Shown: positions 47,790 to 59,024 of the stretch, in pieces
Numbering within the stretch: position 1 is the first letter of the stretch
Layout: each line of letters begins with the position of its first letter
From: Zoroaster sp. YZ-2022
Lineage: Eukaryota; Echinodermata; Asteroidea; Forcipulatida; Zoroasteridae
DNA: 64,000 nucleotides
NCBI GenBank assembly: GCA_029582265.1
Contig: CM055837.1
Location: 14,402,777-14,466,776, forward strand
Direction of reading: 5' to 3'
Program-made: the position numbers and the translations under genes
Notes under the pieces: generated by a model
Told to the model about the DNA's origin: nothing
What the model saw: only the letters and a program-made list of their open reading frames with translations
Databases searched by the model: none

Positions 47790-48501
47790 GTAAGTAGAAT
47801 TGTGTGATTACAAATTAAACCTTGTGGTAGGCATGTCACAGGAAGCAGTAATAAATCCTGAAATACCACGGCGATACGTACACACACACGCAGGATTTCA
47901 AAGAAGACTTGCCTGTATATTGTACATTTAAAATTTCAGTGTTGTATTATGAATGGTTTTGGAGATTAAAAATGACACAAAAAATGACACAAAGTACACA
48001 AGAATCACTTTGGACTTAGTTTATTTCACTCATGGTGCCACGCTCATACAATAAAGTTCCATTGCATTTTTTCAGGAAGGACCCCTGAAATTAAATATTC
48101 AAAAATCTGTAACTTTTGAACCGTTTCATCAATTTTTCTAAATCTTTTTTTTTTTAAAGTTTGGTATTTTTTGCCCCTTTAATCAATATGAGTTTTGTAC
48201 AGAAGCAAGGAATTTGAATTTTGGGTCTAACATACCTACTTGTGGTATAATGAAACAGGGAGTTAACCAATTGACACCATCCCCCATTATAATATAATCG
48301 GAGTAGACATTGACAAAACCAAGATTTAACTCCAACAACCTCAAACCATTAAAATTCCAACAGCAGGATTTTTGGGATTTTGATGGATTTTGATTTTGAT
48401 ATAGCCCTGACAGGGATACTTTGCATGGGGCCGGGTGTCCCAATTCTAGCTAAGTCCAACAGTTGTGTGGTAGTGTTTGTGCATGGTGTTGGATTTTTGT
48501 T

Positions 48502-48541
48502 GGATTTCTTTTGTCTTTGTACACAAAGACAAAAGAAATCC
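48502..48541. repeat. 40-bp hairpin, 19-base arms
   Basis: GGATTTCTTTTGTCTTTGT and its exact complement are separated by AC. The right arm abuts the retrotransposon coding fragment. Confidence 0.9.
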
Positions 48542-48835
48542 GATGGAGCCAGAAGATCAAGAAAAGGCGATTATCTTGGCTAGGTCACCTTTTGAGACTA
48601 CCTGAAGACACACCAGCTCGGAAAGCCTTACAAGAATATCTCAGATGTGTAAAAAAGCCAAAAGGAAAACCAAAAGCAACATGGGTACATGTATCTCTGA
48701 TACTAAAGGAACTCGGAGACTTGAATGAAACCTTAGCATCAGCTCAAGAAACGGCGATAAACCGTGACCATTGGAACACAATTATTGAGGGCGCCATGTC
48801 GAAAGACGAATAGCGTCGATGATGATGATGTTGGA
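48535..48835 (+). pseudogene. 3' fragment of non-LTR retrotransposon ORF2
   Basis: An open frame ending at TAG 48811-48813 contains RRLSWLGHLLRLPEDTPARK, then KPKGKPKATW and a terminal RDHW. This layout is the C-terminal end of reverse-transcriptase polyproteins of non-LTR elements. (GAT)n follows the stop, as in RTE-type 3' ends. It is heavily 5' truncated and has no RT core. Confidence 0.75.
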
Positions 48836-49292
48836 TTTTGGCAGATTCAGGAAGGTTCTTAGCCAAAATATATAGGGGGTTAGGGTTAACAAACCTGTGA
48901 TTGGGAACTAAAGTTAAAGATGTCATTCGATTTTGTTATATTTATATTGCGCCTTTCCATGTAGAAAGAAAGAAAATATTGTGAGTTCATAAAAAGAATT
49001 GACCAGGATATTGATGAAGAGTAATTAGATAAATTAATTGCAGGTCAAATAATTTCTCATTTGTGACTGTTTAAAGGGAAAGTGTACCAACAATTAACTT
49101 GTGTCTCACTTCATGTGAATAACAACTGTTTTGTGTTTGTTTCTAACATAGAATTTTGATACAGTTATCAGAATTCAGACGTACATAATTGGGGAACAAC
49201 ACTTCACATTTCTTAATAAGAATAGCACCTCACACAGAAATATTTCAAGTGATGTTTCATATTATCAACTTAACTTGATGTTAAACTGTGAT

Positions 49293-50500
49293 CAGGGTTG
49301 TCACCAGACCAAATTTAGTGCCGGCTAATTTTGTCAATTGCGAGCGTAGTGAGCGGAGCGCAGCTCCTCACGGCCGGGGGTCCAGGGGCCCGCTTAAGGG
49401 CCCCTGGTGGGGTCCAGGGGCAACGCCTCGGTGGGGGTCGAGTGGGCGAAGCACCCCGAAGCTCCTGGGTTTTAGCTTTTAAGAATGGATTTGGTGGGCT
49501 CACCTTTCACATAATTTGTTGTATAATAGTATGATATTTTCACAGTATTATACAAGAATTTATGATGTGAAGGAGTGCCCTCCAATGCAATTGACAGCAA
49601 TGTTGGCTCAGAAAAACTGAAACTTCTGTATGGCCTACCAGGTGTCCACTTTTCGCTATTAAACTTAGATGCCTGCTTCTGTTTTTTTTTATGAGGTGGT
49701 AACACTTGAGCAACCAGGGCCGTCAGGCATAGCAGCTCCGAGTTTTTGGCCTAAATCCACAGTGGCCGAAGACTCGGTAGTGTGATCAGTTCCCGGGTCA
49801 GTTGTACTCGAACACGAAGATGTGGTCGCAGAATTTGCCGGCTTCTCGCTTGACCCGGCTGCCGTGTCTATCACTGCCGGCCCCTTGCGTTTAGTGGCCG
49901 AAGAGAAAAAGCTGGTGATACTTTTCTGCGAGTGCGACATAATTATTTTGATCAAAACACTTCCAAAAAACGTTCACAAAACTTTTCATGAATGGGCGGA
50001 GGGACCTTGCGTGAATAATTTTCCCTTTGCTGAGCACATCGCGGGAAAGCTAGGCGTTCTGGTCACACTTAATCAACCTGAAATTTACGTACATCGACAT
50101 TACGAAGCACGTCGCATCATTTGCACGCGGTAGAGACTAGTGGCATTAGCTCATCGTGCAGGCGCAAGCAACCAATCATAATGGGGATTCCCAGGTCTTT
50201 TCCCTAACGTCATAAATAAATGCTAATTAGTGTATTTGTTGTACCGCTACAAACTGAGATTTATTTTATAATATCGTACGATGTTTTAATTGATCTATAG
50301 ACTAAAGTCCTCAAAATAGTGGTAAATAACTCAAAGAAATGAAGAATACATGAACTTTTTTTACTTTTATTACTGTTTAATGAAATATTCACACAATTTT
50401 TGTGCCGGTCGGTAAGACATCAATTTGCATTTGATGCCGGTCGGCCAGCGGGAGTGCCGGTTAGACCCGACCGGTGCCGACCGGCGTAGCTACAACCCTG
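49293..50500. mobile_element. hAT element, internally deleted, with 8-bp duplication
   Basis: Inverted ends CAGGGTTGT and ACAACCCTG are flanked by exact ACTGTGAT (49285-49292 and 50501-50508). Subterminal CCGGTCGG repeats lie at the right. A GC-rich inverted repeat (CCAGGGGCCC...GGGCCCCTGG) lies near 49380-49405. 1208 bases, keeping only an N-terminal coding stub. Confidence 0.88.
49689..49940 (-). pseudogene. N-terminal stub of hAT-encoded protein with PIP-box
   Basis: Reverse-strand frame of 83 residues from ATG 49940. It begins MSHSQKSITSFF, where QKSITSFF fits the PCNA-binding consensus Q-x-x-h-x-x-F-F. A KRK basic patch and a Ser/Thr-rich stretch follow. The zinc finger and catalytic domain expected of a hAT transposase are absent. 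Confidence 0.6.
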
Positions 50501-50628
50501 ACTGTGATTATGCTTATTGAGAATACTAGGTACACGCTAGCTTTAACAATGTCTCATTACATAGGCCTACTGCCTTTTTTAAGGAAATTGCAGAACACAT
50601 AAGATATTGTATCTTTAAGCCGAAGGGG

Positions 50629-51268
50629 GAGTGTCACACTATTAGCCAGCAATTCACCTGGATGTCATTTAATGGGGAGTGTCACACTATTAGCCAGCAA
50701 TTCACATGGATGTCATTTAATGGGGAGTGTCACACTATTAGCCAGCAATTCACCTGGATGTCATTTAAGGGGGAGTGTCACACTATTAGCCAGCAATTCA
50801 CCTGGATGTCATTTAATGGGGAGTGTCACACTATTAGCCAGCAATTCACATGGATGTCATTTAATGGGGAGTGTCACACTATTAGCCAGCAATTCACCTG
50901 GATGTCATTTAATGGGGAGTGTCACACTATTAGCCAGCAATTCACCTGGATGTCATTTAATGGGGAGTGTCACACTATTAGCCAGCAATTCACCTGGATG
51001 TCATTTAAGGGGGAGTGTCACACTATTAGCCAGCAATTCACCTGGATGTCATTTAATGGGGAGTGTCACACTATTAGCCAGCAATTCACCTGGATGTCAT
51101 TTAATGGGGAGTGTCACACTATTAGCCAGCAATTCACCTGGATGTCATTTAATGGGGAGTGTCACACTATTAGCCAGCAATTCACCTGGATGTCATTTAA
51201 TGGGGAGTGTCACACTATTGGCCAGCAATTCACCTGGATGTCATTTAAGGGGGAGTGTCACACTATTA
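50629..51268 (+). repeat. 48-bp tandem array, left part
   Basis: About 13 units starting ATTAGCCAGCAATTCACC, continuing TGGATGTCATTTAA and GGGGAGTGTCACACT. Units differ at few sites (ACCTGG/ACATGG, AATGG/AAGGG). Because 48 is a multiple of three, two frames stay open throughout; this is not a gene. Confidence 0.95.
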
Positions 51269-54200
51269 GTAGGAGTGGGCTATAGAGGGTCAGATTTAGG
51301 TCATAGTTTCAGAACATGCTCATCACACCTTAGTTTGATGAGTTGATGCGTACTGACACCAAATCTGCAAAAAAAAATGAAAAAAGTGCGAAATTCGGAC
51401 TGCTTTGGCCAGCGAACAATCCAAGATGGCCGCCGTTTCGGCATGAAAAACACATTTTTGGCCATAACTCGGCCATTTTTTCATCTTTTGGCCTAGTTTT
51501 GGTGTCTAACCCTAGGTTTTTGAGGTCACTGGATCTAATTATGCCATTTATTTTAACATAGTAGTGATCTAACTCAATGTTCTGTAATAATTGAACTTTT
51601 TTCCCTAAAAAAGCTATTTCGGAACTGGAGTCGCAAATATGCTGGTGCACCATGCACCAATTGCTTGAAAGGTTTACAATGTTTATAAACTTCATACCAT
51701 TCCTGCTATTTTGTGTCTCTAACATCCATTCCTATCCTCTTCTTCCATTCTGCACGTATGCAAGTACGTGTAGATGTAGCATGCATCATCATCTCTGCTT
51801 TCCAAATTCCATATATCTCAGCACTGCTAAACTTCACCACTGCTTTACCCATCCCTGCTTTCATCCATAGCACATGCATGTAGTAGTGCTTTATCTTACA
51901 GATTAACTAACAAGTCTATAAGCCTAACTTTAAGTTTAAGATGGCTTCTGGAACTGCTGACAGTTTAGTATTTGTCTTTATGAACCAGCTACCAACCGCA
52001 CAAGACTGTGTTATGTCAATCACTAGCTATGCTAGCACATATGGATCCCAAAAACAAAAGCATGCAATTCACAAGTTTGCTGAACAATTGCAACTCCAGT
52101 GGGCAAAAGCGTTGTCTCCAGAACATGTCCTAACCCTTAATCCCATTAAGAAACGATTGAATACTGCAATGCAAAGATGGAATACGGTTCTTCGAAAGCC
52201 CAAGAAGTCCAGGCGAATGCACCACCTCAAATGGAAAGCAGAGGTGTCAGGGTTGTTTGACATACTGAAGCCCACATCTGATCCTCTACCATATCCCAGA
52301 GTATGAAGCAACACTATACAACACGAAATCTAACAACCTGCTAGTGCAAGCCTGTCGCTTGTACCTCGAGTGCGACTTCATCATCATTGGACTGAAGGTA
52401 TTGGCATGGTTCACATATTGTGTAACGCTTCCTTTCCTGAATATGACACAGCTCAGCACTCAGAATGATCTGGTGAAAGTGCTTCCACGTCTACATGATG
52501 ATCTGCAGAACAACTTGACAGATACTCTGTCTTCATACATCGTTCCATACTCCTTTGAAGTGGAAAAACCCGAGACACCTGTAGAGGTGTATCTTCTACA
52601 GTGTATGTGTCAACAAGCTGCAAAAGACTTAGCCACTCAGCGAGGTAGAGAATATGGATTTCAGCGCACAGCAGAATCAACAGGTAATGCGGAACCAAGA
52701 GCAACCGAACTGCACAAGCTCTCACCAGAAGATCTTTGTAATCTGCCAACAAACAATCTGGAGTGTGAACGCGATCTGTCAAAGTTCAATAAACTGGCAG
52801 CGTTCAGCTGCTACTTCAATAAATTTCACTGCCAAGGGTATCAGAGATGACATGACTCTCAACAAGGCTGGTGTTGTTACAGTGGAAAAGGTGACAAGGG
52901 ATATAGCCAAAGTGTTGGATGAGAATGAGCTTAAATGGGTGGAGAAGCAGAACATCCTGTCTCAAGAGAAACTTCAGCGAAATGTAGCCCAAGCGCAGCA
53001 AGCAGTCGAGTATGTACACACACAGTTACAGAAATGCAAAGTTTGGGGAGGCCCCTTTACAAATGTCGGTGAGATGAAGGAATGCATTGGTACACAAAAT
53101 GCCAGCAAGCTGAAAGCCATTTTGCGAACTGAGTTATCATATCGCAGACATACGTCACATAGAGATTACTTGGTGCGCCCACATCTGTATAAGGTAAACC
53201 AAATGCCAGAAACAGAACTGAAGGTCAACCTGGCTCTTCTTTTAAGTGGTGATGAGTCTGACAGTCATAGTGCAGCTGATGATCTACCATCTGAAGATGA
53301 TATGCTCAATGCATTTAATCTTGGGATCATGATCAACTCCACAACCCAGCACTGAAGACAAGTGTCGACGAGGTGGGCGTCAACGAGTTTTGCATCGTGA
53401 TTTGGGATAGTACTAATAGTGGTCAGCGAAACTGGTATCTGGGCATGTGTAGAGAGCAGCATAATGAGTCATATGAAATTGAACACCTAGTAAGAGCAAG
53501 AGCAGATCAGCATCAACACTGGCGATGGCCACAACAGGCAGATATTCAGACAGTACTGCCTATACAGATTCTTCCCTGCAATGTCATTGGGTCATGGGAT
53601 ACATCATCAAGCAGAAACATTACCTTTGTACTGGACAATTGGCATATTATTGATGGATTATTCAAGTCATTCTACAATTAGATTTGAACAATATCCTTGC
53701 TTACTTACTTGTGGTGGTCCACTTCAGTCAGTTTAATCATGTGCCAAAACTGTCAGATTTGCCAATTTGTATTTATACATATTAACATTTGTACAAGGAG
53801 AAATGCACTAAGCGCATATATGGACAATGAACATCATTGAATATTATGACTACTGTACAATGTACATATGAATGTAAGTTAGTTAATTTTTAAGTACTCA
53901 TGTGTTAACATGATTTTCCTACAAAAAAATATTGAATGGGGGGATAGGGATGAGAGTGTGTGTGGGGGGCGGCGGGCTAAATAAAGTTACAATTTTGATG
54001 GAATTATTGCAGAACCTTAAGTTAGATCACTAGCATGTTAAAATGAATGTCATAATTAGATCCAGTGACCTCAAAAACCTAGGGTTAGACACCAAAACTA
54101 GACCAAAAGATGAAAAAATGGCCGAGTTATGGCCAAAATGTGTTTTTCATGCCGAAACGGCGGCCATCTTGGATTTTTCGCGTTTTCGGCCAGAGCAGTC

Positions 54201-54318
54201 CGAATTTCGCACTTTTTTCATTTTTTTTGGCAGATTTGGTGTCAGTACGCATCAACTCATCAAACTAAGGTGTGATGAGCATGTTCTGAAACTATGATCC
54301 TCTATAGCCCACTCCTAC
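51269..54318. mobile_element. 3.05-kb DNA transposon, about 320-bp inverted ends, unclassified
   Basis: GTAGGAGTGGGCTATAGAGG at the left is mirrored at the right, and the inverted match extends to about 51593 and 53999 with scattered mismatches. TATTA flanks both sides (51264-51268, 54319-54323); the array would read uninterrupted without the element, so this is the target duplication. Only a broken ORF lies between. The 5-bp target and long ends do not match Tc1, piggyBac or Harbinger. Confidence 0.85.
51941..53681 (+). pseudogene. Transposon-encoded protein, frameshifted in at least three places
   Basis: Four overlapping or adjacent frames together resemble one protein. Frame 1 (51941-52306) begins MASGTADSLVFVFMNQL. 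Frame 2 (52344-52850) carries FTYCVTLPFLNM and LCNLPTNNLECERDLSKF. Frame 3 (about 52820-53355) carries FTAKGIRDDMTLNKAG, a long coiled-coil-like helix and an acidic end. Frame 4 (53373-53681) has NWYLGMC and DNWHIIDGLFKSF. The LPTNN...ERDLSKF and KGIR(N/D)DM motifs recall uncharacterised proteins encoded by repeats in marine invertebrate genomes (from memory, not searched). I see no DDE catalytic triad. Confidence 0.65.
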
Positions 54319-55068
54319 TATTAGCCAGCAATTCACCTGGATGTCATTTAATGGGGAGTGTCACACTATTAGCCAGCAATTCACCTGGATGTCATTTAAT
54401 GGGGAGTGTCACACTATTAGCCAGCAATTCACCTGGATGTCATTTAATGGGGAGTGTCACACTATTAGCCAGCAATTCACCTGGATGTCATTTAATGGGG
54501 AGTGTCACACTATTAGCCAGCAATTCACCTGGATGTCATTTAAGGGGGAGTGTCACACTATTAGCCAGCAATTCACCTGGATGTCATTTAATGGGGAGTG
54601 TCACACTATTAGCCAGCAATTCACCTGGATGTCATTTAAGGGGGAGTGTCACACTATTAGCCAGCAATTCACCTGGATGTCATTTAAGGGGGAGTGTCAC
54701 TATTAGCCAGCAATTCACCTGGATGTCATTTAATGGGAGTGTCACACTATTAGCCAGCAATTCACCTGGATGTCATTTAAGGGGAGTGTCACACTATTAG
54801 CCAGCAATTCACCTGGATGTCATTTAATGGGGAGTGTCACACTATTAGCCAGCAATTCACCTGGATGTCATTTAATGGGGAGTGTCACACTATTAGCCAG
54901 CAATTCACCTGGATGTCATTTAAGGGGGAGTGTCACACTATTAGCCAGCAATTCACCTGGATGTCATTTAATGGGGAGTGTCACACTATTAGCCAGCAAT
55001 TCACCTGGATGTCATTTAATGGGGAGTGTCACACTATTAGCCAGCAATTCACCTGGATGTCATTTGGA
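54319..55068 (+). repeat. 48-bp tandem array, right part
   Basis: About 15-16 units in the same orientation and of the same sequence as the left part, with one- or two-base deletions near 54697, 54735 and 54781. It ends in GGATGTCATTTGGACATTT. Confidence 0.95.
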
Positions 55069-55454
55069 CATTTGGCTAAATGGAAACATTTGGTCACCCT
55101 GTTTTTCAAAGAATTACAAATTTGGATGTCATGTTTTCCTGGCTTTCATACTGGGGACTGAGGAGAGTACAAGACAATCTAGTAGCTACAGCCAAACAAA
55201 CTATTGTATAAGGACTACATTGCGCCTTTACTTATTAATACTTAATATAGATGACATTTAAGTGGTCACCGCAATTGCCCAAGAGTAAACCTATATGCAT
55301 AATATATGCAACAGAAACTCGAATGTGAGTCTGACATTTTTGTGTCTGCATCATAAATAACTTTCATTCTAAAGTCTATTTTTGGACTCCATAGGACTTG
55401 TCTGACAGTATCAGCATTGCAACTACAATGTAGACGTGTATGCCTATTAACTTT

Positions 55455-56152
55455 TTAAAGGGGGACTGACATGGATTTAAATCAAACAGTTAAATATGTG
55501 ATCGTTTTATTCTTTTATATCAGTAAAAGATCAATAAAATTTTTGTTTTGTGTTTTTATTGTTTTTGAGAGTGTTATTTTACCATTGTAAAAATGCCCCC
55601 CACTTTTACGCCCTGCACGGAGGAGCTGTTCGTGACGTCATGTCGGGAAGATAAATTCGGCTCAAAACTCGGCTCAAAATGATCGCTGCACAAAACTATG
55701 TGAGCCGATGGACCTGACCACTTTACTCTTGTCAGTCGAACTGTGCTCGTCCAAATACGGCGATTTTTGGGTCACTTGGGAACAGATGAAGGCTAACACC
55801 GTCTTTGGTGGTGTTGCTGCATCCTGCAGAAACACATCTTCCCGGCATTTTATTAGTTCCGGAAACAAAAATCACGGAAGAAATTAAATCGACGCTACGT
55901 GTGTGAAACGTTTGTATGTATATGTACATCATGTACACATCGGATCTTCCCGACCTTACGTCACATATCTTATGCAAATGAAGCTTCCACCATGGGCCGG
56001 GGTTGCCTCCCCCAAACACTTCAAACATTGTTTTAAAATACTTGTACTCAGAAATCAATGATTAAATAGACACAGGTGGGTCTCAAAAACAATATTGTAT
56101 TACAAAACGCCTTAAGTACACACACAATAAAGGATGTCAGTCCCCCTTTAAG
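55455..56152. mobile_element. P-like/THAP element remnant
   Basis: TTTAAAGGGGGACTGACAT at the left and GATGTCAGTCCCCCTTTAA at the right are inverted repeats. Inside lies a reverse-strand THAP domain, as in P-element transposases. No clear target duplication. About 700 bases, so most of the transposase is gone. Confidence 0.72.
55574..55848 (-). pseudogene. THAP DNA-binding domain with one frameshift
   Basis: ATG at 55848 starts MPGRCVSAGCSNTTKDG, then SLHLFPSDPK. After a one-base slip in an A run near 55765 the next frame continues IWTSTVRLTRVKW and LCSDHFEPSFE. Together these give the THAP C2CH pattern: C-x4-C, a conserved W, and C-x2-H. The frame then runs to a stop at 55574. Confidence 0.75.
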
Positions 56153-56577
56153 TAGAAGAAAAAGCTGATACTTGTAAATTTCTGGGGTTACCCTTAATTA
56201 TTTTTATTCACTAGCTAGCCGGACCAGTAAGTTTGACTATTGGCTATTTTGCATGTATTTGAACTGGTCCCCATGCTGTTGAGTACTCTTTATAAGGTTC
56301 CACAGGGTGGTCCACAATATTTTCAGGTAGGACAATGAGTCAGATTACTTTTCAAGAACCTATCCTTGACCAAATTAGTTGTTTTGAACTAGGCGAATTC
56401 CCTTTCAAGACTTGATGTTGATAATTCATTGAATATATATGAGAGAATATTTCTTTGAATTTCATCATGCTAGCATATTTAAAAATGATGAAATTATAGC
56501 CCAGTGGAATAAAATGTGTAAATTTATATAAAATAAAAACTCAGTGCAGTCTTTGTAATTTTGACATAGGCTATTAG

Positions 56578-56887
56578 CCCTCCTACAATCGGTGCAATTT
56601 TTGAAACAACCCATTCAGGCCACTCCAAGCCATTAGCTGTTGCCAGTGGCCTCCTATGGTTACCCTTCTGTGCACTGTCACACCACTGAGATTGCAGGGT
56701 AAGGTGGTCTCCCATCGATACATTGTAGGCCATACTAATATGTTCAAACATTTACAGTGGCCTTGGGTGGCACACAGTTGATTTTGTAAGATTACTTAGA
56801 AAGGACAGCAGGCTTGTACATGTATGTACTGAAGGTTGCTTAAGAACAGAATTTAGTGGATCGGAGTGGCCTCCATGTGTAGGAGGG
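56578..56887. mobile_element. MITE with CCCTCCTA termini flanked by TTAG
   Basis: CCCTCCTAC at the left and GTAGGAGGG at the right, with TTAG on both sides rather than TTAA. The interior, rich in AGTGGCC, is unlike other CCCTCCTA elements. Confidence 0.72.
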
Positions 56888-58448
56888 TTAGGAGAGGGTT
56901 TTGAGTAGTCCGCTGCCGTTATAACTGGCATCTGTCTTGATTCTTCAAAGACATCTCTCATATTTTGTTACAATTATACCACAATCATATCATTTAGGCC
57001 TCTTTTCATGCTCTTCTGTCATGCTCTTCAGTGTTTGAAAACTGACATTTCAGAGAGAGTACATACACCATGTACCAATCACCCTGATTCGGCCAATAGT
57101 TAATTCACTTGAAAACCCAAGCATGCATACCAATCATACACAAACGTACACCATAAAACTGTAATGACAATGCAGGGATGTATGTATTGTGTAGTTGTAG
57201 AATGCAAAATTGTTTGCCTCAATGCATTTTCAGGAAGTACTGTATTAAAACCTAGAGGTTAAAAACAACATTCAATATTTTGATCACAGTTGATCTGCAA
57301 TAAGTCAGATTTGTATTAATTGATTTTAAAGGGAAGGTACAACATTGGTAACGTTGGGAAAACTGTTTTTACGAGAATGGTTACTCTCTTTGAAATTTTG
57401 AACTAAAATGATGAATCTCAATTTCATCATCAGTTTTACACCAAGTACATATGTACAGTACATGTGTGTGTGTAAGTTTCAGGTTAACATTTGACCTTTT
57501 TTTTTTTTTTTTGCATTACTAATCCTATACCTCACCTTAAAAACATTTACTATCTTATCTTTCCCAAGTGACTGCTTTCAAATTTTATAAATCATGTAAA
57601 AGCAATGTTTCCATAGAAAGTAGTAATGTACATTAGGGAATGATTTCGTTAGAAAATTTTGCATCGCAAAACTGCGATGCAAAAAAAGAATTTGCATAGC
57701 AAAATCATTTTTTGTATAGCAATCTGTGAATTTTGTATAGCAAATTTAAAATGCATAAAATTACAGTATGCAGTGTGCACAGGTACAGGTGCTGTTTTTC
57801 AAGGCTGTTGTTTGGTTGATTATATGCGTATATAATATCCAGATTTTACCAGATCAATCATCTTTAGTGCCCGGAAATTGGGCCATACATGTAGATGGTA
57901 AAAAAAAAAAAATAAATAAAAACTTCGTGTATCTTTTTTCCAGGCCAATTTCTTCCTTATTTTGACAAAATTGCAGTCATTCATGAAATTTTGTCCTCCA
58001 TCCATTTTTGATTCTTGGTATAATTGAATTAATTAACCCTCCTATGCCCAGGCTGAAATTTGGCCCAGTAAAGGCCTTTTCACACTATCTCCGCTTCGAA
58101 CCGTGTTGAAACCAACCCGGATCCAACCCGGTTCAGCCTGGGTTGTTTTCGACACAGATCGCAAAGACGCAACGTTCACACTGTTCTTTACGTGAACCGG
58201 CCGCTCCGTGAACCGTGTAACGTTCAATCCGGCTAGGGCCATGTGTATTCACACTACGAAATTCTCAACACGGACCGCATTCGGCACGGCGCGCTGTGAT
58301 GATTTTCGATCCCACAATGCATTGCTGACGTAAGCGGCCGGATGTATGCACATTTCCAACATGGCTGCGCCCACTTCGCTCGACGACTCGTTCTTTGTAG
58401 TAGTAATGTACATGTTTTTGTACATTCTGCGGAGAAAAAGGGTTGATG

Positions 58449-58568
58449 TTATACAAGCCCACGCTTGTTGTTTCGCGTCGTGCCGTCAAGCTGCGACTGA
58501 ATTGCAGTATCAGACCAAATCGCCAACAGAGCTTTCACCTCTTCATCTTTCCATGTTGGCCTTTCATT
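58449..58568 (-). pseudogene. Myb/SANT-like domain fragment of Harbinger element
   Basis: Reverse-strand RPTWKDEEVKALLAIWSD followed by TAIQSQLDGTTRNNK matches the trihelix/Myb-like protein that accompanies Harbinger transposases. The SINE interrupts it on its N-terminal side and it stops soon after. Confidence 0.75.
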
Positions 58569-58569
58569 G

Positions 58570-58929
58570 TGGGGTGTCGTGGCCGAGCGGTCTAGCTTAC
58601 CGGATTCAAGTTCTGGTGTTAGCAACATAATGTGGGTTCGAATCACGGCCGTGACACTTGTGTCCTTGAGCAAGACACTTAATCATAATTGCTTCTCTCC
58701 ACCCACAGGGGTTAAATGGGTACCTGTGAAGGCAGAGTTGGTTTGCTCTATATGCACTAGAAATGGCAGCAATTGAGCTGTATACTCCCCAGGGAGCTGA
58801 GATGGTTTCAGGAATGATTTATGAGCCTTATGAGCAGGGATAATAATATAATGCGCCTTGAGCACCACTTAGTTGGTGGATACGTGCGCTATATAAATCC
58901 ACACATTATTATTATTATTATTATTATTG
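58570..58929 (+). mobile_element. tRNA-derived SINE, type 1, innermost of the nest
   Basis: Forward copy with head GTGTCGTGGCCGAGCGG, B box GGTTCGAATCACGG, the usual body and an (ATT)n tail. Confidence 0.93.
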
Positions 58930-59024
58930 TCAGACTTCTTGTGACCCATTTTCTTGAGAACGTGAAGAGAAATTATAGCATGCGTGGTGAAGAAGTTTGG
59001 TGAAGAACCTCGTGTGCGTGCATA

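Noticed and set aside
50662..51285. Long open frames of a 16-residue repeat (MSFNGECHTISQQFTW)
   Set aside because: They follow from a 48-bp unit, a multiple of three. Two frames are open at once, and the array is split by a transposon and has frame-breaking deletions in its right part.
50629..55068. CRISPR-like array
   Set aside because: The whole 48-bp unit repeats with no unique spacers, and the host is a eukaryote.
54294..55261. Repeat-protein frames in the right array
   Set aside because: Same explanation as the left array. Frames change at the one- and two-base deletions without any compensating structure.
58570..58660. tRNA gene (A box and B box present)
   Set aside because: The tRNA-like part is a SINE head: the body and ATT tail follow, and the same head occurs in other copies. 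The acceptor stem is not maintained.
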